Of a DNA stretch of 64,000 bases, positions 53,467 through 61,544 are shown piece after piece. The notes beneath the pieces were generated by a model that was given only the letters and a program-made list of their open reading frames with translations, was not told the origin of the DNA and made no database searches. Numbering within the stretch: the first letter of the stretch is position 1; each line of letters begins with the position of its first letter. The DNA is taken from contig NZ_CP100470.1 in NCBI RefSeq assembly GCF_030323145.1, positions 3,699,001 through 3,763,000 of the forward strand, given 5' to 3'. The DNA is from Mesorhizobium sp. C432A (GTDB lineage Bacteria > Pseudomonadota > Alphaproteobacteria > Rhizobiales > Rhizobiaceae). A program made the translations under genes and the position numbers.

Positions 53467-53949
53467 TCATTGCCGTCGGATGCTGCGTGAGCGATATCCA
53501 AAAGGAACGATCGGATAATCGCCATACTCCAACATAGTCGGATAATTCAGATCCAGCCAAAAATAGAGCCCGTCTAAGTGGGCCTGCACGGAGCTGTTGG
53601 CCATTGCTTCAAGAGCCAACTTTCCAAGCTTCACCCTGTTGAAATAGACACTGAAATTTCGGCCGTACGCAGGCGAGTCCTGATGCAAGAGCCGCAGTTC
53701 TGAATGGGGCAACTCCTCAATGCGAAAGCCTCCCCATTTGAGCTTCATATTGAATCTGGTGCCAAAGTCGGCTGTCCTCGCAAATGCCTCTCGATCAGTA
53801 TCCATGATCAGGGACGCAATCGCCCCGATCTCTATGCTGACCGGCTGCTGGTGGTTTGGCTCGATCGGAAAACCCGCTTCGATCTCCTCCTGAATCTCAT
53901 CGGGAGACGTCGGCTGTTCGTAATCGTGCTTCTTGCCTCGGCCGAACAT
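53467..53949 (-). CDS. hypothetical protein at the island's right end
   Basis: A 160-residue soluble protein with a C-terminal aromatic-rich part (DGLYFWLDLNYPTMLEYGDY). The start at 53949 follows AAGGAATTGGC, and longer frames lack that. N-terminus is polar (GRGKKHDYEQPTSPDEIQ). It is the last gene before the right att site. No family recognised. Confidence 0.6.
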   Translation of the reverse strand: MFGRGKKHDYEQPTSPDEIQEEIEAGFPIEPNHQQPVSIEIGAIASLIMDTDREAFARTADFGTRFNMKLKWGGFRIEELPHSELRLLHQDSPAYGRNFSVYFNRVKLGKLALEAMANSSVQAHLDGLYFWLDLNYPTMLEYGDYPIVPFGYRSRSIRRQ

Positions 53950-54315
53950 GCCAATTCCTTCCAGCCTCCTGTCGCGTTCTAGTCGCGCGGACCTGCCAAT
54001 AGTCGCAGGAAAGGATTGGCACCGCAATTGGCACCGGACGGCGAGGGAAGGGCAGGGACTGGGTAGGACAGCGGGCCGATGGGGGCAAAGAAAAAGCCCG
54101 GAAAATCCGGCTATTCGGGACCGCTCAAGACAAGGCGGGATGGTCGTCACCACGTTTCAAGACCGTGCCCAATCCCGATGTTCACGGGAGTTGGAAGCAG
54201 ATCGTCTGACAACAGTAGCCTTCGCGCGAGCCGACTACCGGGAGCGACCAAGAAATCTCATCAGCTGGGCTCCCGACCACGGCAATTTTCGGCAAAACGG
54301 ACGGAATCAACACCC
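53950..54315. other. non-coding right border of the island
   Basis: No supported gene between the last island gene and the right arm repeat. Confidence 0.35.
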
Positions 54316-54360
54316 AGCGTCCGCCAATGTTCGCAGGCGTATATTCGACGGACATTCGAC
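54316..54360 (+). repeat. right inner 45-bp repeat, putative integrase arm sites
   Basis: Partner of 6481-6525 (36 of 45 identical, same orientation). It starts AGCGTCCGCC in both copies and ends in the tandem units GTATATTCGAC and GGACATTCGAC (54339-54360). It lies 34 bp inside the right att site. In the excised circle the two copies would flank the 50-bp core. Confidence 0.65.
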
Positions 54361-54394
54361 GTATCGGAAAAAAGGTAGGCTAAGTGCCTGAAAT

Positions 54395-54444
54395 ATCTGG
54401 TACGCCCAAGGGGAATCGAACCCCTGTTACCGCCGTGAAAGGGC
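54395..54444. repeat. right attachment site within tRNA-Glu
   Basis: Identical to 6362-6411. It covers the tRNA 3' half plus three bases beyond the CCA end, and stops inside the anticodon stem. Confidence 0.92.
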
Positions 54445-54472
54445 GGTGTCCTAACCGCTAGACGATGGGCGC
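54398..54472 (-). tRNA. tRNA-Glu (anticodon UUC)
   Basis: A complete cloverleaf: acceptor GCGCCCA/TGGGCGT (first pair G-U), D-arm with GCGGTTAGGAC, anticodon loop CTTTCAC giving UUC, T-arm GGGTTCGATTCCC, discriminator A and encoded CCA. The island inserted at its 3' half and restored it. Confidence 0.97.
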
Positions 54473-54746
54473 GCTCAGACGAAGCGGCTTATAATTGCGT
54501 TGTTGCCAACCGGCAACCCATCAGCCGCCAGATGCGGAAACTTTTTTCAAGAGGGGCGAAAACGGCCAGTTTGGTGAGCCAGCGCAGGTTTTCTGGCCTC
54601 GCGTCGTTGCACATCTTTGGACGAACGCGCCGCGCAGTCGTCATCCTCGCGTCTGCGCTGCGTCGCTGCGCTCCTTGCTTCGCCATAGGATGACGAAGTC
54701 GCGGGTGCCTCGGCTAATCTCGAACGTCGCTGATAGCTAATCGGAA

Positions 54747-54770
54747 AAAACGGCGGGCTGCTAACAGCCC
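54747..54770 (-). terminator. terminator of the DUF882/M15-type lipoprotein gene
   Basis: On the minus strand GGGCTG-TTAG-CAGCCC, then GCCG and TTTTTT, 27 bases after the stop codon at 54797. The rest of 54473-54796 shows no gene. Confidence 0.7.
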
Positions 54771-54796
54771 CTCGGCCCGTTTGCCGAATGGGGATG

Positions 54797-56023
54797 CTAC
54801 CCCCGCCGGCGGCAGCGCCAATTCCAGTCGCGCTCGGGGCCGACGTCGACGTGAACGGATTCGGTATGGCAGTAGGTGCCGACGCCGCCGCGGCCGGGCA
54901 TGGTTCGGATGTAGCTCGCCAGTTCCCATTTGGAGACGCCGGGAACCTGGATGTCGGCGGCGGCGCAATACATGTGCAGCGAATTCTTGGCGCCGTTGGC
55001 GCGCCGGTTGCGGGCCGGGTCGCGGTAGCCTGATGTGACCATCATCTTGCGGCCGTAATGGCCTTCGATGGTCTTCAGCACACGCACCAGCGACGGCTTC
55101 AGGCAGGCGACGTCGACGCTCTCGTTTTGCTTCAACAGGCCATTGGGCGCCAGCCGGGCGAGGCCGGCGGCGGAGGCCACCTGATAGGCGCCGCCCGAAC
55201 CCTCGTCCTCGTTCAGGTCGACGTCGCTTTCGTCGTCGAGGCCGGATTTGCGCTTGATCTCGAACAGCGCCGTCTGGCGCACGCCGGGCAAGGCATCGCT
55301 GCCGGTGATGTGGTTGCTCTCGTTGCCAAGCGAGGCAAGCTGCAAGGGCTTGTCGGCGGAATTGGCTGACGCTAGCGTGATGATCGGCTTTGCCGGGACG
55401 GCCTTCTGGGAAGCAACCGCAGGCTGTTCGCCCGAGCGCGAGTTGACCAGCGGAGCAGGTGCCGCGGAGGCTGGCGTGGTGCTGAACAGTGAGGCCAGGA
55501 AGCCCTTCTTCGGCGTGTCGATCTGCTGGGGCGCGGCGGTCACGTAGACCTCGTTGGTCGCGGGTGCCGCTGCCGTCGCTTTCGGTGCGGTCACGCCGGC
55601 ATCGGCGGCGGCGATCTTCTGCGCCACGGCGTCCGTTGCGGCCGCGGTCTGTGCTGACTGCTGCAGCGACTGCGGCGTCTGGCCGACAATGGTTTCGGAG
55701 CCGGCGGGAACATTGACCGGGAAGCCGGTGCCGGGCTTGGCCACCGGCACATAGGCGACCTGCTCGGGCAGTGTCGCATCGCCCGCTGCCGTCATCATCA
55801 TCTGCGGCCCGGTGGATGTGACCTGCACGGTCGAATCGCCCGGCGCCGCAGGGCTGGCGCCGGAAGCCGCGGAGATGTCAGAAGCGGTCGCGTTGTAGCC
55901 AGGCATGCCGACGGACATTGTGGGGTCGCCAGCGGAGGTGCAGGACGCCAGAAGCACGGAGAAAAGCGCTGCCGCTATAGTGCGACCTTCTCTCCCCGCG
56001 AGACGCGATCCTACTGATTTCAA
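54797..56023 (-). CDS. DUF882/M15-type peptidase lipoprotein
   Basis: A 408-residue lipoprotein (lipobox LASC near residue 28). A long Ala/Thr-rich spacer (40-270) is followed by a C-terminal M15_3/DUF882 domain of the D-Ala-D-Ala carboxypeptidase fold: TSGYRDPARNRRANGAKNS, LHMYCAAADIQVPG (His and Asp zinc ligands) and a closing His in TESVHVDVG. It probably trims peptidoglycan in the periplasm. A terminator follows. It is the first core gene right of the tRNA. Confidence 0.85.
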   Translation of the reverse strand: MKSVGSRLAGREGRTIAAALFSVLLASCTSAGDPTMSVGMPGYNATASDISAASGASPAAPGDSTVQVTSTGPQMMMTAAGDATLPEQVAYVPVAKPGTGFPVNVPAGSETIVGQTPQSLQQSAQTAAATDAVAQKIAAADAGVTAPKATAAAPATNEVYVTAAPQQIDTPKKGFLASLFSTTPASAAPAPLVNSRSGEQPAVASQKAVPAKPIITLASANSADKPLQLASLGNESNHITGSDALPGVRQTALFEIKRKSGLDDESDVDLNEDEGSGGAYQVASAAGLARLAPNGLLKQNESVDVACLKPSLVRVLKTIEGHYGRKMMVTSGYRDPARNRRANGAKNSLHMYCAAADIQVPGVSKWELASYIRTMPGRGGVGTYCHTESVHVDVGPERDWNWRCRRRG

Positions 56024-56278
56024 AACTAAATTCCCCCTCGGTGTCCGGTCGGCCTGCTATTGGTGCGGCGTCGAAACGTTCACATCCAATAACCTTGTGT
56101 TCCCAAACCGGAAACGAGACTTGTGTCAATTCTGCAAGCCTCTGAATTATTTGCTCGTTGGAGGCCAATTGAGGCTTCTTGAAGGTTGACGATACCATTT
56201 CGCCCCGTTTTGCCGGCTCGTCAACTCACCAGACATTACATTCCGTTACACACAGGCACCTGCAAAAGGTGCCGGCCG

Positions 56279-58114
56279 TTACACACGCACCTTCACATAG
56301 GTGCCGGGGGCATCACCCAGGGTTTTCATGTGCTTGCCCGGTTTGCGGGCCGGAACGAGGGTGTCGTCCTGGGTCTCGATCCAGTGCTGCCAATGCGTCC
56401 ACCAGGAGCCGGGATGCTCCACCGCGGAGGCGAGCCACTGGTCAAAATCGCCTGTCGGTTTGCCGCCGGTCCAGTACTGGTATTTCTTGGCTGCCGGCGG
56501 GTTGACGACACCGGCAATGTGGCCGGAACCAGCCATCACAAACTCGACCTCACCGCCGAAATATTGCGAGCCGAGAAACACGGAAAGGGCCGGCGCGATG
56601 TGATCTTCCTTCGACGCCAGGTTGTAAACCGGGATGGTGACGTCGGCCAGCGACAAAGTGCGGCCGGCGAGTTCCATCACGCCACGCGTCAGATTGTTCT
56701 CGAGATAACAGTTGCGCAGGTAGAAGGAGTGGTTGGCGGCCGCCATGCGGGTGGAATCGGCGTTCCAGTAGAGCAGGTCGAAGGGAAGGGGATCCTTGCC
56801 GCGCATGTAATTGTTGATGACATAAGGCCAGATCAGGTCGCCCGAGCGCAGCATGTTGAAGGCGGTCGCCATCTTGGTGCCGTCGAGGTAGCCCTTTTCG
56901 TTCATCGATTTCTCGACCGCTGCCACCTGGTCCTCGTCGACGAAGACTTTCAGGTCGCCGGCATGGGTGAAGTCGACCTGCGTGGTGAAGAAGGTCGCCG
57001 ATTTGATGCGGTTGTCGCCTTCCTGTGCCAGCAGTGCGAGTGCGGCCGCCAGCAGCGTGCCGCCGACGCAATAGCCGATGGCGTTGACCTCTTTCTCGCC
57101 GGTCGCCTTCTCGATCGTGTCGAGGCCGTATTGCAGGCCTTCCCGTATGTAAGCTTCCCAGCCCTTGGCGCCGTGCCGCTCGTCGGGATTGATCCAGGAG
57201 ATGACGAACACGGTATGGCCTTGCTCGATCGCCCAGCGGATGAAGGACTTTTGCGGGTTGAGATCGAGGATGTAGAACTTGTTGATCCAGGGCGGGCAGA
57301 TCAGCAGCGGGCGCTTGAGCACCGTCTCCGTCGTCGGATCGTACTGGATGATTTCGGCGACATCGCTGCGCCCGACCACCTTGCCGGGAGATGTCGCGAC
57401 GTTCTTGCCGATCTCGAAGGGCGAATAGTCAGCTTGTCTCAGCTTCAGGTCGCCCTTGCCGGCGGCGATGTCTTCGGCCAGCATCTTCATGCCGCGCACC
57501 AGGTTTTCGCCATTCGAGGCAACGGTTTCTCGAAACAGCTCCGGATTGGTCAGGATGAAGTTCGACGGCGAGATGGCATTGGACACCTGCTTGACGTAGA
57601 AGCTGGCCTTATGGCGGGTGTGATCGTCGAGGCCTTCGGCGTGCTCGACCAGGTCGGCCGCCCAGCGCGAGGTGACGAGATAGGCCTGTTTGAGGAAATC
57701 GAAGAAAGCGTTGCGACCCCATTCGGGGTCTTGAAAACGCTTGTCGCCGCGCTCGGGCTTGACCGCATCTTCGGGCGCCTCGGCATTCGGGCTAACCTTC
57801 TGGATGGCGTTGCCCCAGACCGTCATGTAGCCGGCGAACAGTCGCGTCTGCGCTTCCAGCGCGCGTTGCGGGTCGGCCAGCCAATATTCGCTGAGCTTGG
57901 AAAAGGTTTTTACCATGTCGACCACGGGTTCGGCGACATGATCGCGCACCTCGCCCTTTTCGCGCGGCTCGGCCCAGGCGGAGGCGGCTTTGCCGGCCTG
58001 CTCGACCATACGCGCCATGTTCAACGCGAAGCGTTCCGGGTCTTTCACCAGATATTGCTCGACGGTCGAAGATTGATCATCTTCCGCTTTGCTCGAATCA
58101 GGTGTTTTGGACAT
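56279..58114 (-). CDS. phaC: class I poly(3-hydroxyalkanoate) synthase
   Basis: A 611-residue PHA synthase that polymerises hydroxyacyl-CoA into storage granules. The lipase-like box GYCVGG holds the catalytic Cys, with Asp in NLASKEDHIAP and His in GSGHIAGVVNPP completing the triad. The N-terminal half has the class I domain (RWAADLVEHAEGLDDHTRHK). The start at 58114 is the first Met of the family part, with AGGA about 14 bases upstream. It is divergent from the lipoprotein gene at 58212. Confidence 0.95.
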   Translation of the reverse strand: MSKTPDSSKAEDDQSSTVEQYLVKDPERFALNMARMVEQAGKAASAWAEPREKGEVRDHVAEPVVDMVKTFSKLSEYWLADPQRALEAQTRLFAGYMTVWGNAIQKVSPNAEAPEDAVKPERGDKRFQDPEWGRNAFFDFLKQAYLVTSRWAADLVEHAEGLDDHTRHKASFYVKQVSNAISPSNFILTNPELFRETVASNGENLVRGMKMLAEDIAAGKGDLKLRQADYSPFEIGKNVATSPGKVVGRSDVAEIIQYDPTTETVLKRPLLICPPWINKFYILDLNPQKSFIRWAIEQGHTVFVISWINPDERHGAKGWEAYIREGLQYGLDTIEKATGEKEVNAIGYCVGGTLLAAALALLAQEGDNRIKSATFFTTQVDFTHAGDLKVFVDEDQVAAVEKSMNEKGYLDGTKMATAFNMLRSGDLIWPYVINNYMRGKDPLPFDLLYWNADSTRMAAANHSFYLRNCYLENNLTRGVMELAGRTLSLADVTIPVYNLASKEDHIAPALSVFLGSQYFGGEVEFVMAGSGHIAGVVNPPAAKKYQYWTGGKPTGDFDQWLASAVEHPGSWWTHWQHWIETQDDTLVPARKPGKHMKTLGDAPGTYVKVRV

Positions 58115-58211
58115 GGCTCGCGGGGTTCCTCCCGAGGCGTTTTCTTGACATATTATCATGGGACATCTGACCGGGTCCAATGCGCTGTACCCCGGCTGCC
58201 AGGAAAACAAT

Positions 58212-58622
58212 ATGACGATTAACACCGGCGAGACCATTTTTTCGGGGGCAGGCCGCTTTTGCCGCATCGCGGTTGCAATCGCCTGTCTGGCGCCAGGGCT
58301 GCTGGCGGCAAGTGGCTGCACGAGCGCCAACACCGGCAACGGGATGAATGTCGGCCTGACCCAGGGCGCGCAGGACACCGGCTCTTATCCCAATCTCAAC
58401 ATCCCACCGCAGGTGGCGGCAAAGCAACTCACCCCTGAGGAGACGCAGGCCAAGCTTGCCCAGTTGAAGGGCGAACAGCAGGGGCAAGTGGCCAAGGGCG
58501 GCGGCGGTGCCCCGTCCACCAGCCCGGCGGCGCTGAATTCGCTGGCGAAGAACCATGGCAAGGACACGCTGAAGCAGATCGAAGCCAAATGCGATCCCGC
58601 CCTCGACCCTACCTGCAAATAA
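58212..58622 (+). CDS. small lipoprotein
   Basis: A 136-residue lipoprotein: signal peptide with lipobox AASGC at about residue 36, Pro/Gln-rich middle (NIPPQVAAKQLTPEETQAKL), helical region and a C-terminal Cys pair (AKCDPALDPTCK). A CAGGAAAACAAT site precedes the ATG at 58212. Conserved-looking in this genus, with unknown role in the envelope. Confidence 0.75.
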   Translation: MTINTGETIFSGAGRFCRIAVAIACLAPGLLAASGCTSANTGNGMNVGLTQGAQDTGSYPNLNIPPQVAAKQLTPEETQAKLAQLKGEQQGQVAKGGGGAPSTSPAALNSLAKNHGKDTLKQIEAKCDPALDPTCK

Positions 58623-58712
58623 GGCTATATCGCGCGCCGAAAGCGGTCTTTGCCAAGGGCGCCTAGCCAAGCCAACTGTGCTAAAGCCAATCTTAAATCG
58701 TCTGGAACTGAC

Positions 58713-59930
58713 ATGGAAGAATTTCACAAGGTCCGCCGGCTTCCGCCCTACGTGTTCGAGCAGGTCAACCGGCTGAAGGCCAGCGCCCGTTCGCGCGGCG
58801 CTGACATTATCGACCTTGGCATGGGCAATCCCGACCTGCCGACTCCGAAGGCGATCGTCGACAAATTGTGCGAAGTGGTGCGCGATCCGCGCACGCATCG
58901 CTATTCCTCCTCGCGCGGCATCCCAGGTCTGCGCCGCGCCCAGGCTGCCTATTATCAGCGCCGTTTCGGCGTGAAGCTCAATCCCGACACGCAGGTGGTG
59001 GCGACGCTCGGTTCGAAGGAAGGCTTCGCCAATATGGCGCAGGCGATCACCGCGCCGGGCGACGTGATCCTGTGCCCCAACCCGACCTATCCGATCCATG
59101 CTTTCGGCTTCATCATGTCGGGCGGCGTCATCCGTTCGCTGCAGGTCGAGCCGGATGACGGCTTCATCCCGGCGCTCGAGCGCGGTGTCCGTCATTCGAT
59201 CCCGAAGCCACTGGCATTGATCCTCAACTATCCGTCGAACCCGACGGCGCTGGTCGCCTCGCTCGATTTCTACAAGGACGTGGTCGCCTTCGCCAAGAAG
59301 AACGACATCATCATCCTGTCGGACCTTGCCTATTCGGAGATCTATTTCGACGGCAATCCGCCGCCTTCGGTGCTGCAAGTGCCGGGCGCCATCGATGTCT
59401 GCGTCGAGTTCACCTCGATGTCGAAGACCTTCTCCATGCCCGGCTGGCGCATGGGCTTTGCCGTCGGCAATGAGCGGCTGATCTCGGCGTTGACGCGGGT
59501 GAAGTCCTATCTCGACTACGGCGCCTTCACGCCGATCCAGGTGGCGGCGGCGCATGCGCTGAATGGCGACGGCGCCGACATCGCCGAAGTGCGCGAGGTC
59601 TATTTGAAGCGCCGCGACGTCATGGTCGACGCCTTCAGCCGCGCCGGCTGGACCATTCCGGCACCGGCTGCCTCGATGTTCGCCTGGGCGCCGATCCCGG
59701 AGCCGTTCAAGCATCTCGGCTCGCTTGAGTTTTCCAAGCTCCTGATCGAGCACGCCGACGTGGCGGTGGCGCCGGGCATCGGCTTTGGCGAGCATGGCGA
59801 CGATCATGTTCGCATCGCGCTGGTCGAGAACGAGCACCGGATCCGGCAGGCGGCGCGCAACATCAAGCGCTTCCTGGCGTCCAGCGCCAAGCAGCCGAAC
59901 AATGTGGTGCCGCTCGCCGCGCATCGCTAA
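58713..59930 (+). CDS. class I/II aminotransferase (AlaC/DapL-like)
   Basis: A 405-residue PLP-dependent aminotransferase. Family blocks are visible: LGMGNPDLPTPKAIVDKLCE, YSSSRGIPGLRRAQAAYYQ, NYPSNPTALVA and the PLP lysine in SMSKTFSMPGWRMGF. It is annotated as alanine or LL-diaminopimelate aminotransferase in relatives. It lies 50 bp upstream of homoserine dehydrogenase, in line with amino-acid biosynthesis from aspartate/pyruvate. The exact substrate cannot be fixed. Confidence 0.92.
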   Translation: MEEFHKVRRLPPYVFEQVNRLKASARSRGADIIDLGMGNPDLPTPKAIVDKLCEVVRDPRTHRYSSSRGIPGLRRAQAAYYQRRFGVKLNPDTQVVATLGSKEGFANMAQAITAPGDVILCPNPTYPIHAFGFIMSGGVIRSLQVEPDDGFIPALERGVRHSIPKPLALILNYPSNPTALVASLDFYKDVVAFAKKNDIIILSDLAYSEIYFDGNPPPSVLQVPGAIDVCVEFTSMSKTFSMPGWRMGFAVGNERLISALTRVKSYLDYGAFTPIQVAAAHALNGDGADIAEVREVYLKRRDVMVDAFSRAGWTIPAPAASMFAWAPIPEPFKHLGSLEFSKLLIEHADVAVAPGIGFGEHGDDHVRIALVENEHRIRQAARNIKRFLASSAKQPNNVVPLAAHR

Positions 59931-59980
59931 AGTCGCCGCACATCTTATTCGAGTAGATTTTTTGAGGGGCGTCGCCGGGC

Positions 59981-61294
59981 ATGGCTGAAGCGTTGCGTGT
60001 TGGAATTGCCGGTCTGGGTACTGTCGGTGCCTCGGTGGCGCGCGTGCTGCGCGACAAGGCAGCGGAACTGACGCGCCAGTGCGGACGCGATGTCATCGTC
60101 GCGGCCGTTTCCGCGCGTGATCCCAAGCGCGACCGTGGCGTCGACCTCAGCGCCGCCAAATGGTTCGACGATCCGATCAAGATGGCGCAGGCCGCCGATA
60201 TCGACGTCTTCGTCGAACTGATCGGCGGCGATGAGGGGGCAGCGCGCGCGTCGGTCAAGGCAGCACTTGAAGCCGGACGTCATGTCGTCACCGCCAACAA
60301 GGCGCTGTTGGCCAAGCACGGCGTGGCGCTTGCCGAAATCGCCGAGAAGAAGGGCGTGCTGCTCAACTACGAGGCGGCAGTTGCCGGCGGCATCCCGGTC
60401 ATCAAGACGATGCGCGAGGCGATGGCCGGCAATTCGGTCACCCGCGTCTTCGGCATCCTCAACGGCACCTGCAACTACATCCTGACCCGCATGGAGGCCG
60501 AGGGCATCTCCTTCGACGAGTGCCTGAAGGACGCGCAACGGCTGGGTTATGCAGAGGCCGACCCGACCTTCGATATCGAGGGCCATGATACGGCGCATAA
60601 ATTGTCGATCCTGACCAGCCTGGCCTTCGGCACCAGGATCGCCGCCAACGACATCTACATGGAAGGCATTTCCAATATCAGCCAGGCCGATATCCGCGCC
60701 GCGGGCGACCTTGGCTACCGGATAAAATTGCTCGGCGTCGCCCAACGCACCGACAGCGGCATCGAGCAGCGCGTGCACCCGACCATGGTGCCGACCGCGT
60801 CGGTGATCGCACAGGTGCATGGCGTTACCAATGCGGTGGCCATCGAAACCGACATTTTGGGCGAACTGCTGCTCTCCGGCCCGGGCGCCGGCGGCAACGC
60901 CACCGCGTCCGCCGTGGTCGGCGATATCGCCGACATCGCAAAGAGCCGGCCGGGCTTCCAGCACGGTCCGGTGTTCGGCCTGCCGGCCAAGGAACTGCGC
61001 CCCTACAAGAAGGCGCAGATGCGCAGCCATGCCGGCGGCTATTTCATCCGGCTGACCGTGCACGACCGCATCGGCGTCTTCGCCGCGATCGCCAAGCGCA
61101 TGGCGGACAATGATATTTCGCTGGAATCGATCGTCCAGCATGCCGTCAGCGGCGAGACGGACGCGCAAAAGACGGTGATCCTGGTCACCCACGAGACGAC
61201 GGAAGCAGCGGTGCGCAAGGCTGTCGACGGCATCACCAAGGACGGCCACCTCACAGACAAGCCGCAGGTTATCCGCATCGAGCGTGCGGGCTAG
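59981..61294 (+). CDS. hom: homoserine dehydrogenase
   Basis: A 437-residue enzyme reducing aspartate semialdehyde to homoserine (threonine/methionine pathway). N-terminal nucleotide-binding GIAGLGTVGASVARVL. Catalytic domain with VTANKALLAKHG, LNGTCNYILTRM and the YAEADPTFDIEGHDTAHKL segment containing catalytic Asp/Lys. C-terminal ACT domain (GGYFIRLTVHDRIGVFAAI) for allosteric control. Starts with ATG 50 bp after the aminotransferase gene. Confidence 0.96.
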   Translation: MAEALRVGIAGLGTVGASVARVLRDKAAELTRQCGRDVIVAAVSARDPKRDRGVDLSAAKWFDDPIKMAQAADIDVFVELIGGDEGAARASVKAALEAGRHVVTANKALLAKHGVALAEIAEKKGVLLNYEAAVAGGIPVIKTMREAMAGNSVTRVFGILNGTCNYILTRMEAEGISFDECLKDAQRLGYAEADPTFDIEGHDTAHKLSILTSLAFGTRIAANDIYMEGISNISQADIRAAGDLGYRIKLLGVAQRTDSGIEQRVHPTMVPTASVIAQVHGVTNAVAIETDILGELLLSGPGAGGNATASAVVGDIADIAKSRPGFQHGPVFGLPAKELRPYKKAQMRSHAGGYFIRLTVHDRIGVFAAIAKRMADNDISLESIVQHAVSGETDAQKTVILVTHETTEAAVRKAVDGITKDGHLTDKPQVIRIERAG

Positions 61295-61544
61295 GCCAAG
61301 TCATTTTTCTCCTTTAACCGATTGATGCTGCTGCTGAAAAGTGGTTCAGACGCCATAATGCTCTATCTCTTTGATTTGGAGCCGGATTGAGATTTCAGGT
61401 CGAACCCACCAATCATCATCGGGCTCTGGCGGAGGCGTGACCCGCGAGATCAAGGCGCGTCACCAGGATGTGGAAAAGTTTTGAGACTTTCCTGTTTAGC
61501 CGTCGCATATTGCCGGAAATGACAATCTATAGATTAAGCCTCCT
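61295..61544. other. intergenic between hom and recJ
   Basis: No gene seen. In several rhizobia I recall a glpX gene here, and it is absent in this window. Confidence 0.35.

Larger units (their letters stand above)
6362..54444. mobile_element. genomic island integrated in tRNA-Glu(UUC)
   Basis: The segment is bounded by two exact 50-bp direct repeats (6362-6411 and 54395-54444) that are the 3' half of tRNA-Glu. The intact tRNA is restored at the right end. An integrase (6556-7929) and an excisionase-like gene (8766-9038) lie at the left end, and matching 45-bp repeats lie just inside both ends. I see no relaxase, coupling protein or type IV secretion genes. The content is a mosaic: phage-like genes, a toxin-antitoxin-like pair, signalling proteins, stress genes, two serine recombinases and many pseudogenes. 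Confidence 0.9.

Noticed and set aside
6412..54394. Search for conjugation (relaxase, T4SS) or symbiosis (nod, nif, fix) genes
   Set aside because: None recognised in any frame. The island is therefore not called an ICE or symbiosis island.
56255..56273. Hairpin after phaC (GGCACCT...AGGTGCC)
   Set aside because: No T-run in the direction of phaC transcription and overlaps the repeated TTACAC context, so a terminator is not supported.
56186..58222. 678-residue open frame opposite phaC
   Set aside because: Antisense shadow of a clear PHA synthase, with no family similarity. Long antisense frames are usual in GC-rich codon usage.
58098..61249. Long minus-strand frames opposite the aminotransferase and homoserine dehydrogenase genes
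   Set aside because: His/Arg-rich translations typical of antisense frames. The plus-strand genes have complete family motifs.
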